Shown: piece after piece, positions 1 to 8,217 of the stretch
Layout of the letters: every line of letters starts with the position of its first letter
Position numbering within the stretch: position 1 is the stretch's first letter
Assembly (NCBI RefSeq): GCF_003335505.1
Contig: NZ_QPEX01000046.1
Location: 434,001 to 498,000, forward strand
DNA: 64,000 nt
Direction of reading: 5' to 3'
Source: Bremerella cremea
GTDB taxonomy: Bacteria; Planctomycetota; Planctomycetia; Pirellulales; Pirellulaceae
Translations under genes and position numbers: made by a program
The notes under the pieces: generated by a model
Seen by the model: the letters and a program-made list of their open reading frames with translations, nothing else
Databases searched by the model: none
What the model was told of the DNA's origin: nothing

Positions 1-598
1 GCGTGCCGTGGGCGATGGGCTTGGGTTCGGCCCCAGGCGTCTCAGGTTCGTGATGGGTAACCCATTCGATCCCTTGATCTTGGATGTACTTCTCTCCCTT
101 TTCGCCTGGGGGAATATCTTCGCCGTCCCCCTTGCCGTTGAGGATTTCTGGCTTGTTGACCTTGGTATCGATCCGCAGTTCGTAGTAGTGGGCCGGCTTG
201 TTCTTGCCGGTCTTGCTGACGATTTTAATTGGCTTGCCGGTCGTTAGAATGGCGTACATCCCGGCCGCGCTAATCCCGATCCCCTGCTGACCACGGCTCA
301 TCCGCAAGCGGTGAAACTTCGAGCCGTACAGCAGCTTGCCGAAGATCAGCGGGATTTGTTTCTTGAGAATACCGGGCCCATTGTCCTGGATCGATGCCTT
401 GTAACGGCTTTCGCCTGTTTGCTCGACATGCACCCAAATCTCGGGCAAGATACCAGCTTCTTCACAAGCATCCAGCGAGTTATCGACCGCTTCTTTGATG
501 GTGGTAAGAAGCGCCTTTCGCGGATTGTCGAAGCCAAGCATGTGGCGGTTCTTGGCAAAGAACTCGCTCACCGAGATATCGCGCTGCTTCTTGGCCAT
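1..598 (-). CDS. top6B: DNA topoisomerase VI subunit B, N-terminal part (runs off left edge)
   Basis: This is the ATP-binding subunit of a type IIB topoisomerase, which with subunit A changes DNA topology by transient double-strand breaks. The minus strand encodes a GHKL ATPase domain. It begins [18 protein letters not shown], followed by [23 protein letters not shown], where the E..xN pair is the ATP/Mg box. Then come QDNGPGI (motif II) and [16 protein letters not shown] (glycine-rich lid). The order and spacing match archaeal Top6B (EFF, GF-NPARAL, ENSLDA, DNGIGI). I place the start at the ATG complementing 596-598. A TTG at 677-679 with an AGGGAG-type site upstream would add a 27-residue basic leader and is a real alternative. 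About 199 codons are present; family members exceed 500. The partner subunit A is not in the window. Topo VI is mainly archaeal/eukaryotic, so a bacterial copy suggests ancient transfer. Confidence 0.9.
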   Translation of the reverse strand, partial: MAKKQRDISVSEFFAKNRHMLGFDNPRKALLTTIKEAVDNSLDACEEAGILPEIWVHVEQTGESRYKASIQDNGPGILKKQIPLIFGKLLYGSKFHRLRMSRGQQGIGISAAGMYAILTTGKPIKIVSKTGKNKPAHYYELRIDTKVNKPEILNGKGDGEDIPPGEKGEKYIQDQGIEWVTHHEPETPGAEPKPIAHGT

Positions 599-679
599 CG
601 TCTCGGCCGTGGCTCGACGCGGAGCTGACTTCTTACGGGGTGCGTTTCCGTTCGCAGTAGAGGTGGCGCCTTCCGACAA

Positions 680-1130
680 CGTGGAGTCTCCCTGGCATGG
701 AATGGAGTTCAGTCTCGTCCTTGTTGGGGGTACGAGAGAGAGCAAGGATCTGGCTTAGTCCCTTCACCCTAGCCATCTTGCCGCAAAAGGGCGAGAGGGG
801 ACAGGCCGAGGAACAAGCCGCCGATTGTAGTAAAGTTTGCCGGTTGCGGGGATAGCGGCAGAATCTGGAATTTGGGGATGACTGTCACACTCGGAAGAAT
901 AGGGGTTTTTAGAGCGACAGCATTAGAAAGTTTCACCAGCTCGATCGGAACAGCCGATCTAATCAACGACGGGAGGTCTAGACTTATCTGCCCCGCGCAG
1001 ATTGCCGAAGTACCCATTGGCGGCAGTTTGGGCCAGTTTCCCGACATAACACCATTTCGTGAAGCAAACCCACCCACGAACTAGCACGTGGCTGTCCCGT
1101 TGCCGCAATACGGCAGGAGCTATCAATCGG
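680..1130. other. Intergenic region without a supported gene
   Basis: This lies between divergent genes (top6B leftwards, a secreted protein rightwards), so it should carry both promoters, but I cannot fix -10/-35 boxes with confidence. It contains one palindromic repeat (758-802). Short open frames here lack ribosome sites and typical codon use. Confidence 0.5.
758..802. repeat. Palindromic repeat with CACCCTAGCC core, copy 1
   Basis: GTCCC at 758-762 pairs with GGGGAC at 797-802, and the interior contains TTCACCCTAGCC and AGGGCGAG. A close relative lies at 5357-5395, with the same CACCCTAGCC core and GGCGAGGGGAC end. Both sit in intergenic DNA upstream of or between minus-strand genes, which suggests a REP-like dispersed element. 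Confidence 0.6.
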
Positions 1131-1496
1131 ATGAAACGCATTGCTACAACTTGTTTGTTTGCCCTGGTATTGACCGCGGCAACGTTATCCAATGGTTCGA
1201 CGGCCCAAGCCAACGAATACGCCAGCCCGCCTGCCTATCCGGACGTCATGAATCAGTATTACGTGCCGGATCAATTCTACGGTTACCCGGCTGGGATGTA
1301 TCCCTCGCCGATGACCACTCCGCCGATCGCCGGTCGGACGTACGTTACCTATCCACCGTTGGATCCGCACGAGTTTCTGTATCGCCATCACCGCACGTAC
1401 TATCACTACTACAACGGTGGACAAGGCTTCAACCGTACTCACGTTAAGTGGTACGGCGGCAAGACCTGGCTGAAACCTTACAACCCGTTCTTCTAA
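1131..1496 (+). CDS. Small secreted tyrosine/proline-rich protein
   Basis: This 121-residue protein of unknown function starts MKRIATTCLFALVL, with a hydrophobic core and a probable signal-peptidase site near STAQA (about residue 27), so it should be exported. The mature part is very rich in Tyr, His and Pro (MNQYYVPDQFYGYP, RHHRTYYHYYNGG) and has no cysteines. The start is chosen because the signal peptide begins here and an AGGAG lies at 1115-1119; the open frame extends further upstream without a recognisable leader. It is followed after 54 bp by another secreted aromatic-rich protein in the same direction. Wall, matrix or appendage protein is a possibility, not shown. Confidence 0.7.
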   Translation: MKRIATTCLFALVLTAATLSNGSTAQANEYASPPAYPDVMNQYYVPDQFYGYPAGMYPSPMTTPPIAGRTYVTYPPLDPHEFLYRHHRTYYHYYNGGQGFNRTHVKWYGGKTWLKPYNPFF

Positions 1497-1550
1497 AGAG
1501 CTGCGCCAGCTCGACGACCGAGCAGCGACCCTCGCTTCACGTAGGAATTT

Positions 1551-2183
1551 ATGACGATGACCCAGACACGACTGATTCTCGCACTCCTCGTCGGGCTGAC
1601 CGTAGGCAGCGTGCAGACGGCCGAAGCCGGATGGCTTTGGGGACGCGGCTACAGCAACAACTCGAACGCCCAGCATGCCGAGAACCTGCCTTGGCACGGT
1701 GGTTACGCCTATCAAAACTACCAAACGCCGGTAGCGATGGTCGTTCCGCCGACTGCCAACATGCAAACCAACTATAGCTGGGGTGTGCCCAGCAGCCGCA
1801 TGACACCGGTTTATCACCAGTTCAACCGAGCCAACCCAGGCGGCATCACCGGCAGCCCGGCCAGCTTGGGCATCACGCCGTACTACCCGAGCGACACCCG
1901 TCAGTTCGGCGTTTACAACGTGCGTGGTCCTTGGAACTACCACATGCAGCAAGACCTGCACTACGGTTGGCACCTGGGCTTCCACCATCGTCCGGCTTGG
2001 AACGGCCGCACCGGTAGCTGCCCCAGCGGCAACTGCTACGGTGGCGCTCCTTACAACACTGCTGGCAACAGCGGCCAGTCGGTGATCAACGACGAAGGCT
2101 ACGTGCCGGGTACCTACGAAGAACACCCGGTTTCGCCTTCGGACGCCGTGCCAACTCCGGCTGCCCCGACCAACGAAACCTAA
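1551..2183 (+). CDS. Secreted aromatic-, Gly- and Asn-rich protein
   Basis: This is a 210-residue protein. Residues 1 to about 26 (MTMTQTRLILALLVGL...TAEA) form a clear signal peptide cleaved before GWLWGRGYS. The rest is low in charge and rich in Tyr, Trp, His, Asn and Gly, with one close Cys pair (SCPSGNC). A TAGGA precedes the ATG by about 8 bases. It shares composition and export with the upstream 1131-1496 gene and is closed by the terminator at 2211-2245, so the two may be one transcript. I recognise no domain; a surface or matrix role is only a guess from composition. Confidence 0.75.
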   Translation: MTMTQTRLILALLVGLTVGSVQTAEAGWLWGRGYSNNSNAQHAENLPWHGGYAYQNYQTPVAMVVPPTANMQTNYSWGVPSSRMTPVYHQFNRANPGGITGSPASLGITPYYPSDTRQFGVYNVRGPWNYHMQQDLHYGWHLGFHHRPAWNGRTGSCPSGNCYGGAPYNTAGNSGQSVINDEGYVPGTYEEHPVSPSDAVPTPAAPTNET

Positions 2184-2210
2184 TCGGCCAGGCCGAACGA
2201 TATCACACAG

Positions 2211-2245
2211 AAAGCCGAACTTGCCTAGCGAGTTCGGCTTTTTTC
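2211..2245 (+). terminator. Rho-independent terminator of the secreted-protein pair
   Basis: A perfect stem AAGCCGAACT / AGTTCGGCTT (2212-2221 and 2231-2240) with a short loop is followed by a run of T, 28 bp after the stop of the preceding gene. Confidence 0.9.
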
Positions 2246-2558
2246 ATGCGCTGCCAGCACTGCATCGCTTTCTTAGAACGCATCTAACTGCGCTGTGCTG
2301 GCCAGGCAAAATGAAATTACTGCAAAGCCAACCCTGGCCGCGACATCTCATCCCGCGAAAGATGTTATCGAAGCGACAACCACGCCCCCTTCTTCCACGT
2401 TGCGATTCTGTCAAGGTTTGACGCTTAGACCCGTTTTTGCGGGCGTTTTCAGTGAATACCGAGGTTCAAACGGTTCGTTTCTCGTTTTGGCACGGGGAAT
2501 GAACTTAAGTCACTCAGCAATTCACCCCCTGGAAACTTTTTCGCAAAGAAACCTTCCG
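2246..2558. other. Intergenic region, nothing recognised
   Basis: Between the terminator and the candidate micro-ORF I see no supported gene or RNA structure. It may hold a promoter for the short ORF at 2559. Confidence 0.4.
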
Positions 2559-2666
2559 ATGCTTGAAATTCAAACCATGTTGATCTTCTTCGGTGCCTCG
2601 ATCGCAATCGTGTTGGGCGTTCACATTTCTCGCCCCATCAAAGCGACCAACCCTTTTGGTGGCTAG
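2559..2666 (+). CDS. Candidate 35-residue membrane micro-protein
   Basis: An ATG at 2559 opens a frame for MLEIQTMLIFFGASIAIVLG..., a single hydrophobic helix (about residues 7-22), followed by a short polar tail ending NPFGG. The amphipathic start, one membrane segment and basic/polar tail look like a real small membrane protein, but the ribosome site is weak (AAAGAAA region) and the frame is open upstream. It ends 31 bp before the convergent TPR gene. It could equally be chance. Confidence 0.35.
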   Translation: MLEIQTMLIFFGASIAIVLGVHISRPIKATNPFGG

Positions 2667-2696
2667 TCAGCCGTTTTTTAAGCATCTTTTTTTTGG

Positions 2697-5195
2697 TTAA
2701 GGACGCGACCCTTGTTGCATCAACTGGACAAAACGAGCTTTCATCTCGGGGCCACCCATGTCCGGGTACAGGGTCTGCAAATAGCGGACAATTTGTTTCG
2801 CTTCTTCAGGGTTACCAAGCTTCAGATGGCAGCGAGCAATTTCCAACTTGGCCTCGTACCAGGCCGGCGACTCCGATTTGCTTTTGCGGCTAACCTCGCG
2901 CCAGGCTGTCAACGCTTGCTCTTGCAACGCCTTGTCCGTGCCACGCGATAACATCCGGGCCAAGCTAATCTGGGCGTCAATGTCATTCGGCTTCTGCTGC
3001 ACGATTTGTTGTAGCGCTCGAATACCCGCTTCCAGCTTGCCACTATTCGCGAGTGCCTCGGCCTCTTGCTGAGCAATCACGTCTCGGGTTGGTTCGTCGA
3101 ACTGGGCGAAGTTGGGCCGAAGCATTCCAATCACGGCCAGTTCAAGTTCGGCAATTTGGCTACGCACTTGAGGCGAAGCGGAACTGGTCATTTGGCCGAG
3201 GGCCTGCAGCGTTTCCAAGAGTGTGAAGGGGCTACTATCTTCCGCTTTTTTTAACCGGGTTTTCGCTTCGTCCAATTTACCGAGCCCCGCCAAGGCGATC
3301 ACTTGCAACGCTTCCAACCGGCTTTGCCAACCTTCTGGTGCATCAGGATTGCTTCGCTGGGCGACTTCCAAAATTGCTCGGGCGTTTTCGTACCCGTTAC
3401 GGCCATAGTTCAGCCACAACTGGGCGGCCGTTTCGGCGGCGGCCCGCATGGTCGGGGTCCACTCTTGATTGACGGACTGCCCTCGCAGGACGATCTGTTC
3501 GAAGTAATCGATTATCTGCTGCACGTCTTGCTGCACGAGTTGGTCTTTGCTGACCGCATCTTGAAACCACTTGAGCGACGACTGACGCACACCATCGACC
3601 GCTAAGACAAAGTGGCTGGAAGTGGGGGGCACCTTCATGTAGGCTTCGGTTGCGGCTCGCCAGTTGCCTCGGGTGAACTCGATTTGCCCCAACCACATCG
3701 CGGCCTGATTGCCTGCTTCCCCTTCAGGCCAACGCTGAAGGTTTTCTTTCAGCAGGGCAATGTAAGGCTCTAAGTCAGGCGGGTTCGATTTCCGAGCGAT
3801 CATCGATTGATAGTAGGCCGCCGTCAAATGCCGCAGCGAGGCATCGTCGGCAGAAGGAAACGCCAGGGCTGCTTCGCGCAGGCGTTTCACACCATCGGCC
3901 AAGTCGCCCGCTTGAATCGCAGCCGCAGCAGCGGCCAGGCGCAGTTCATATTCGCCGTTGATATCAAGCGATTCGTGAGCCGCCGTTACGCCCAGATCGT
4001 AGGTCTTGATCGCATCGGCCCATTCTTTTTTGCGGACATACCCTTCCGCCGTCCGCCGCAACAGATCGACGTTTTGGGTGCCTCCGGAAGTCGCGTTGCC
4101 GGTGAGTTGCTGCTCGGCCCGGCGCGCCCAATAGGGGCCGTATAGTTGGTCAAGCTGTTTGACGACCGCTGCGGAACGGTTTTGCCACTTCTGAATCTCG
4201 TCTTGCTTCTTCTCTTGCTCCGCCTCTTTCCACAACGCCAGATACGTTTCAAAGCAAGCGTAATCCATCTCTGGCGAAGTTTGTCCGTCGAGTTCGCGTC
4301 CTTGGTTGATCAGTTGAATCGCGGCTTGAAGTTCCCCCTGGGCAAGCTTCGCCCGAACGATCTCGGCTTGGGCAGCGAGGGCAACTTGAGGTGGTGGCAT
4401 CAATTGCAAGACGCGGGCCGCTTTCGCTTCTGCTTGATCGAGCCGCCCCAGCGAGCGCAACGCCCGGATTTCCAACAGCAACGACGGCCACAAAACGCCC
4501 GTTTCGGGGCGCAGCTTGGTGAGGGGTTCAATCTCGCGAACGGCCAGGGCCATGCTGTTGGTCCGGTCGAGCGAGTCGGGCGGATAAGCGAGCCCTTGCT
4601 CTTCCAACGCTTGAATCGCGTTCAACGATACACGCCGCGATAGCGCCAACAACTGGTCGGTGCTGAGACCACCTTTCTTGCTGGTGTTGTGCGATTCCCG
4701 CAGCAACTGGTCGACGTGATCTTGCAGCTTGGTAAATCGCTGAAGCGTTTCCAGGGCCAGGTGCTGGGCGTCGGCCAGCTTATCAGTGTCTCCCAGGACT
4801 TCGCCTTCTTGCCGCAGCAAACGGACACGGGCCAACTGCGACAACGCATCTTGCACTTCCACCAGCACCAAGGCAGGCTGATCGGGGAATTGCTGAGTGA
4901 ACTGGGGCAGCACTGCCGCAGCAGAACTCCACCAACGATCCTGTTCGCCGGTACGTGCATTCAAAGCGTGTAGCGTGTAGGCCCTGACCAACTCGGCGGC
5001 CATTTCGGCCTGGGCCGGAGGCGAGTTCTGATCGGCTACCACCCGCTGGGCAGCGTACCGTTCAGCCAACTCGAACAGTTGCCGATCGAGCAAGCCACTG
5101 ATCATCAGCCGATCGTCTTCCAGCGTATCTTGCCCCCACAAACCACTGGGGACCAGGGCGATCAGGCAAATCGAAATGGCTAGGCGTATGTTCAT
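2697..5195 (-). CDS. Large exported TPR protein
   Basis: This 832-residue protein begins MNIRLAISICLIALVPSGLWGQD, a signal peptide cleaved at about residue 21, so it is periplasmic or envelope-facing. The rest is almost entirely alpha-helical repeats of TPR type (for example WADAIKTYDLGVTAAHESL, GNWRAATEAYMKVPP, PNDIDAQISLARML, KLGNPEEAKQIVRYL), typical protein-interaction scaffolds. It is the last gene in a co-directional run VWA, TPR, ExbB, ExbD, ExbD, but 246 bp with a palindromic element separate it from the second exbD, so it may have its own promoter. Inference: a soluble scaffold for the ExbB/ExbD-powered system. No catalytic motif is visible. Confidence 0.85.
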   Translation of the reverse strand: MNIRLAISICLIALVPSGLWGQDTLEDDRLMISGLLDRQLFELAERYAAQRVVADQNSPPAQAEMAAELVRAYTLHALNARTGEQDRWWSSAAAVLPQFTQQFPDQPALVLVEVQDALSQLARVRLLRQEGEVLGDTDKLADAQHLALETLQRFTKLQDHVDQLLRESHNTSKKGGLSTDQLLALSRRVSLNAIQALEEQGLAYPPDSLDRTNSMALAVREIEPLTKLRPETGVLWPSLLLEIRALRSLGRLDQAEAKAARVLQLMPPPQVALAAQAEIVRAKLAQGELQAAIQLINQGRELDGQTSPEMDYACFETYLALWKEAEQEKKQDEIQKWQNRSAAVVKQLDQLYGPYWARRAEQQLTGNATSGGTQNVDLLRRTAEGYVRKKEWADAIKTYDLGVTAAHESLDINGEYELRLAAAAAAIQAGDLADGVKRLREAALAFPSADDASLRHLTAAYYQSMIARKSNPPDLEPYIALLKENLQRWPEGEAGNQAAMWLGQIEFTRGNWRAATEAYMKVPPTSSHFVLAVDGVRQSSLKWFQDAVSKDQLVQQDVQQIIDYFEQIVLRGQSVNQEWTPTMRAAAETAAQLWLNYGRNGYENARAILEVAQRSNPDAPEGWQSRLEALQVIALAGLGKLDEAKTRLKKAEDSSPFTLLETLQALGQMTSSASPQVRSQIAELELAVIGMLRPNFAQFDEPTRDVIAQQEAEALANSGKLEAGIRALQQIVQQKPNDIDAQISLARMLSRGTDKALQEQALTAWREVSRKSKSESPAWYEAKLEIARCHLKLGNPEEAKQIVRYLQTLYPDMGGPEMKARFVQLMQQGSRP

Positions 5196-5356
5196 ATCGT
5201 CAAGTTAATCGGGCCCATCTCCGCAGGGTGCGTCTCGACGCACCAAGCCCTGCGAAGCGATTGGCAATGAATTGGGCGTTTGCGTTTCCACGCGTTGTTG
5301 GTGGTGGTTATCGTATTGCCGTGAGTGTTTTTTGTTGTGGCGGGCGTATTTTAAAA

Positions 5357-5395
5357 CCCCTCACCCTAGCCCTCTTCCCTCAGGGGCGAGGGGAC
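5357..5395. repeat. Palindromic repeat with CACCCTAGCC core, copy 2
   Basis: CCCCTCACCCTAGCC... closes with GGGGCGAGGGGAC, giving nested pairing (CCCCTC with GAGGGG). It is the second member of the family seen at 758-802, and sits between the exbD pair and the large TPR gene, where it could act as an attenuator or mRNA 3' end. Confidence 0.6.
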
Positions 5396-5441
5396 ATGAG
5401 GTTGCCGTTGGTCAGGCTGGTCGGTAAGCGGCAGCTTACGC

Positions 5442-5885
5442 TTAGCCTGGCTCGACGGCGAATTGAATTTGTTGGAAGTTTAAGCGTCGGGACATATCGT
5501 AAACGTCGATCACCCGCCCGATCGGGACCGAATCGTCCGGGTCGATGATTAAGGGAATGTCGTTTTTAATCGAAGCCAGTGCGGCCAGGCGGTTTTCTAC
5601 TTCGCTCAAGTCTGACGTGCTGGCCTTATTGATGGTGTACAGGAACTGCCCTGGCTGACCGGTGATGCGGACCACGACTTCGTCGAAGTCTTCCACTTCC
5701 AACGGTTTCTCCGCTTCGGAACCGATTTCATTCGGCGGGGTAATGCTGCTAGGAAGTGCGTACTCGACAATCTGAAAGCTGGCTGTCCACAAAAAGAAGA
5801 CCAGCAGCAGGAACACAACGTCGATCATCGGCGTCATGGCAATTTGCAGGGGCTGGCGATCGCGATAGGGACTGGGGCGTTTCAT
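5442..5885 (-). CDS. ExbD/TolR-type energy-transduction protein (second copy)
   Basis: This 147-residue protein starts MKRPSPYRDRQPLQ, then has one transmembrane helix carrying MTPMIDVVFLLLVFF. Its aspartate is the proton-path residue of ExbD/TolR. A periplasmic domain follows, ending in IDPDDSVPIGRVIDVYD and FQQIQFAVEPG, as in the ExbD fold. The start ATG (5883-5885) overlaps the stop of the upstream exbD in an ATGA junction, implying translational coupling. It acts with an ExbB/MotA-type channel to turn proton flow into motion or force across the periplasm. Its periplasmic part differs clearly from the first copy, so the two are probably not redundant. Confidence 0.92.
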   Translation of the reverse strand: MKRPSPYRDRQPLQIAMTPMIDVVFLLLVFFLWTASFQIVEYALPSSITPPNEIGSEAEKPLEVEDFDEVVVRITGQPGQFLYTINKASTSDLSEVENRLAALASIKNDIPLIIDPDDSVPIGRVIDVYDMSRRLNFQQIQFAVEPG

Positions 5886-6313
5886 CGGGCGGCATCCTCC
5901 GGGCGAATCACCGAGAACGCCACGTTCCAAATGCCTGCTTGAGCGGCGGCCAACATCACCGGTTTCACATTCGCGAACGGTGTTTCACGATCGCAGCGAA
6001 TACGCACCTCAAGCGCTTCGCCGATCCTTTCACGTTCAACGACAAGCCGTTCCTTTAATTCCGCCGGCGGTACCCGATGTCCGGCCAACGACAGTGAACC
6101 GTCCGCGCCGATGTTCACGACAACCCGTGGTTGCTGATCGTCGATAATCTCTTGGCCACTTTCCGCCGTGGGCAAAGGAAGCGGCAACTGCGATTCCTGC
6201 TTGGCCAGGTGGCTGGAAACCAGGAAGAAGATGATCAGCAGAAACACGACGTCGATCATCGGCGTCATGTTGAATTCGGCCTGGCCTGATTTGAGGTTGG
6301 TCGGCACACGCAC
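5882..6313 (-). CDS. ExbD/TolR-type energy-transduction protein (first copy)
   Basis: This 143-residue protein starts at a GTG (6311-6313) giving MRVPTNLKSGQAEFNMTPMID, preceded by AGGAG that overlaps the stop of the exbB-type gene. The transmembrane helix holds the MTPMIDVVFLLIIFF motif with the conserved Asp, followed by a periplasmic region with RIRCDRETPFANVKPVMLAAAQAG, the usual ExbD C-terminal helix/strand unit. An ATG further upstream would put an out-of-family sequence in front and overlap exbB by over 200 bases, so it is rejected. Tight packing on both sides marks it as an operon member. Confidence 0.92.
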   Translation of the reverse strand: MRVPTNLKSGQAEFNMTPMIDVVFLLIIFFLVSSHLAKQESQLPLPLPTAESGQEIIDDQQPRVVVNIGADGSLSLAGHRVPPAELKERLVVERERIGEALEVRIRCDRETPFANVKPVMLAAAQAGIWNVAFSVIRPEDAAR

Positions 6314-6317
6314 GCGA

Positions 6318-7148
6318 CTAGCTCCTGGTGGCTTGGGCGGCGGCTTGCCGTTTGCGACGCTTGAGGGGCGTGAAGACCTGCTGCGCGACGTAGGCCGCTT
6401 CAGCGACCAGCTCGTCGACCCAGTTACGGAAGATGGCAAATGCCCCCAGCGATGGAATCGCCACCAACAAACCACCAACCGTGGTGACCAGGGCCTGGTA
6501 AATGCCTTCTGCCAAGTCGCCTGCCCCAGCAGCACCTTGGGTGGCGGCCACTTGTTGGAAGGCGAAGATCATCCCGGTCACTGTCCCTAGCAGACCCACC
6601 ATCGGGGCGATGTTACCGATCACGGCTAGGTATTCGATCTTGCGAAACAGCCGGGCCGACTGTTCGGCGGTGGCATCTTCCAGCGCTTTTTCAACCGCGT
6701 TCCAACCACCGTCAAGTTCTGCAATGCCACTTAACAAGACAAACGAAAGAAAGCTCGGTCGTTCGCGGCAAACGCGTTCGGCGTCTTGCACTTTCCCTTG
6801 CAACAACAAGTCGCGCACCGTGTCGCCCAACTCAGGCGGCATGATCTCGGACTTGCGGATGGTCATGATATGCTCGAAGACGAGATAGGCCGCCGTCATC
6901 GAAAGGGCCAGCAGGAAGATCAGAATCAATCCACCGGTGATGCCGCCGCTCAGGATGATCTCGACAATGCCGGTCTTCTGCGGTGGTGGCGCCGGTGCGT
7001 TAGCCGGCGTTTCCGCTGGGGCGGTTCCTTGCGCAATCGCTGGGGCGGGCCCGGTTGCCGGAAACCACGCTTGGCCAGGGCCAAGCATGCCCAAGCCGAG
7101 CACCACCAGGCAAACGCTCCAGATTCCGATTCGAGTCAAATTCGCCAA
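6318..7148 (-). CDS. MotA/TolQ/ExbB-type proton channel
   Basis: This 276-residue protein starts at a TTG with AGGAGG five bases upstream. Residues 1-40 hold a hydrophobic segment like a signal or extra helix, followed by an Ala/Pro-rich linker (to about 58). Three membrane helices follow (about 65-90, 172-200, 217-243). The region IGNIAPMVGLLGTVTGMIFAF and the helix YQALVTTVGGLLVAIPS are diagnostic of the MotA/TolQ/ExbB family; the conserved Thr and Pro line the channel. It is expected in the inner membrane with the adjacent ExbD proteins, converting proton flow to mechanical work. The leader plus Ala/Pro linker is longer than in E. coli ExbB but is common in ExbB-like proteins of other phyla. 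Confidence 0.93.
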   Translation of the reverse strand: MANLTRIGIWSVCLVVLGLGMLGPGQAWFPATGPAPAIAQGTAPAETPANAPAPPPQKTGIVEIILSGGITGGLILIFLLALSMTAAYLVFEHIMTIRKSEIMPPELGDTVRDLLLQGKVQDAERVCRERPSFLSFVLLSGIAELDGGWNAVEKALEDATAEQSARLFRKIEYLAVIGNIAPMVGLLGTVTGMIFAFQQVAATQGAAGAGDLAEGIYQALVTTVGGLLVAIPSLGAFAIFRNWVDELVAEAAYVAQQVFTPLKRRKRQAAAQATRS

Positions 7149-7157
7149 GGTTGCCTC

Positions 7158-8198
7158 CTAGTTGCTACCTGAGTTGGCCAGTCGTTTGAGGGTCTGTGCC
7201 GCTTCTTGCCGGGCTGGCTGATCGCCATACTTTTGCAAAACTTCGCCAGCCACACGGCGAGCATCTTCGACCTTTCCGCTGCGTTCTAACGCTCGCGCGG
7301 CTTGCACCAGGCTTTCCGCAGCGACCGCTTGATGGGTGGGATAAAGGATCGGGGGACGCATCAACGTGAGCGCGGCTTGAATGTTGTTGTCGAGTTGTCG
7401 CCACGCTTTGCCGACAACCAAAGTCGGCCCTGCCAACGCCCCTTCGCGGAGGATGCCGGCAGCGAGTTGTCTTTCCCACTGGGCGACATCGTCAGGGGTG
7501 GCGGTGACGATCTTGGTTTGCCAAAGCTGGGCTTCCGCCAGCAGCGCGATCGCAGGCAGCTTGTTGCGGCGGAGGGTTCCTAAAACTTCGATCGCCTTCG
7601 AACGATCGGAGGTTCCCAGCAGCCAACTGGCGCCCAGCAGTTGCGCGTACGGCGAAGGCATTTCGAGCCACGTGCGGGCAGCGCGGTCTCGCTCGAAGTC
7701 GGGGGGTAAAACGAACCAAGCCAACGGCAATGCGTCGAGATGAATCGTTTGCGGGTCGTCTTCGACGATCTTTAGAAACGTGTTGCCTGCCTCGACAATG
7801 CGTCCTGAGTTTTGCAATGCGATGACCGCTTGGGCCATGATTTCGCGGCGGACCCATGGCCTCGATTCGGCTGCGGCAGCGGCTTCCAAGGTGCGGACGG
7901 CTTCGTTCGAGCGTGAAGCGGCTAACAGCTTGAGCCCTTCCAAATAGCTTGGTCCGTAATCGGTTCGCACCGCTTGAACCTTCGCGGTAGGAATGCTCGA
8001 TTGGCCGGTCGGCTTCTGCAACACGAGCGATTGCCCCGTGTAGTCGACAATCGTGCCGTAGACCTGGGTGGGGGTATCATCAGGAGATCTGGGGTACAAC
8101 GTCACGACATCATCCGCCGCGCAGCTTCCCAACCACCAGCCCCAACCTGTGGCAAGGCAAGCCAACCAAAGCAACCAACAAATCGCGGGGCGATGCAA
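7158..8198 (-). CDS. Exported TPR-like protein, possible lipoprotein
   Basis: This is a 346-residue protein from a TTG at 8198, preferred because AGGAAA lies five bases upstream; a GTG at 8237 would overlap the VWA gene and lacks a site. The N-terminus (HRPAICWLLWLACLATGWGWWLGSC) is a hydrophobic export signal ending in a Cys that resembles a lipobox (LGSC). The body starts with a strand-rich part (TQVYGTIVDYTGQSLVLQ), then helical repeats of TPR character (LAASRSNEAVRTLEAAAA, ALQNSGRIVEAGNTFLK, ALERSGKVEDARRVAGEVL). The exbB SD (AGGAGG) begins within this gene's stop codon. Likely a periplasmic partner or assembly factor of the ExbB/D complex. Confidence 0.82.
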   Translation of the reverse strand: MHRPAICWLLWLACLATGWGWWLGSCAADDVVTLYPRSPDDTPTQVYGTIVDYTGQSLVLQKPTGQSSIPTAKVQAVRTDYGPSYLEGLKLLAASRSNEAVRTLEAAAAAESRPWVRREIMAQAVIALQNSGRIVEAGNTFLKIVEDDPQTIHLDALPLAWFVLPPDFERDRAARTWLEMPSPYAQLLGASWLLGTSDRSKAIEVLGTLRRNKLPAIALLAEAQLWQTKIVTATPDDVAQWERQLAAGILREGALAGPTLVVGKAWRQLDNNIQAALTLMRPPILYPTHQAVAAESLVQAARALERSGKVEDARRVAGEVLQKYGDQPARQEAAQTLKRLANSGSN

Positions 8199-8217
8199 CG
8201 GAGTTTCCTGTTGGGGA

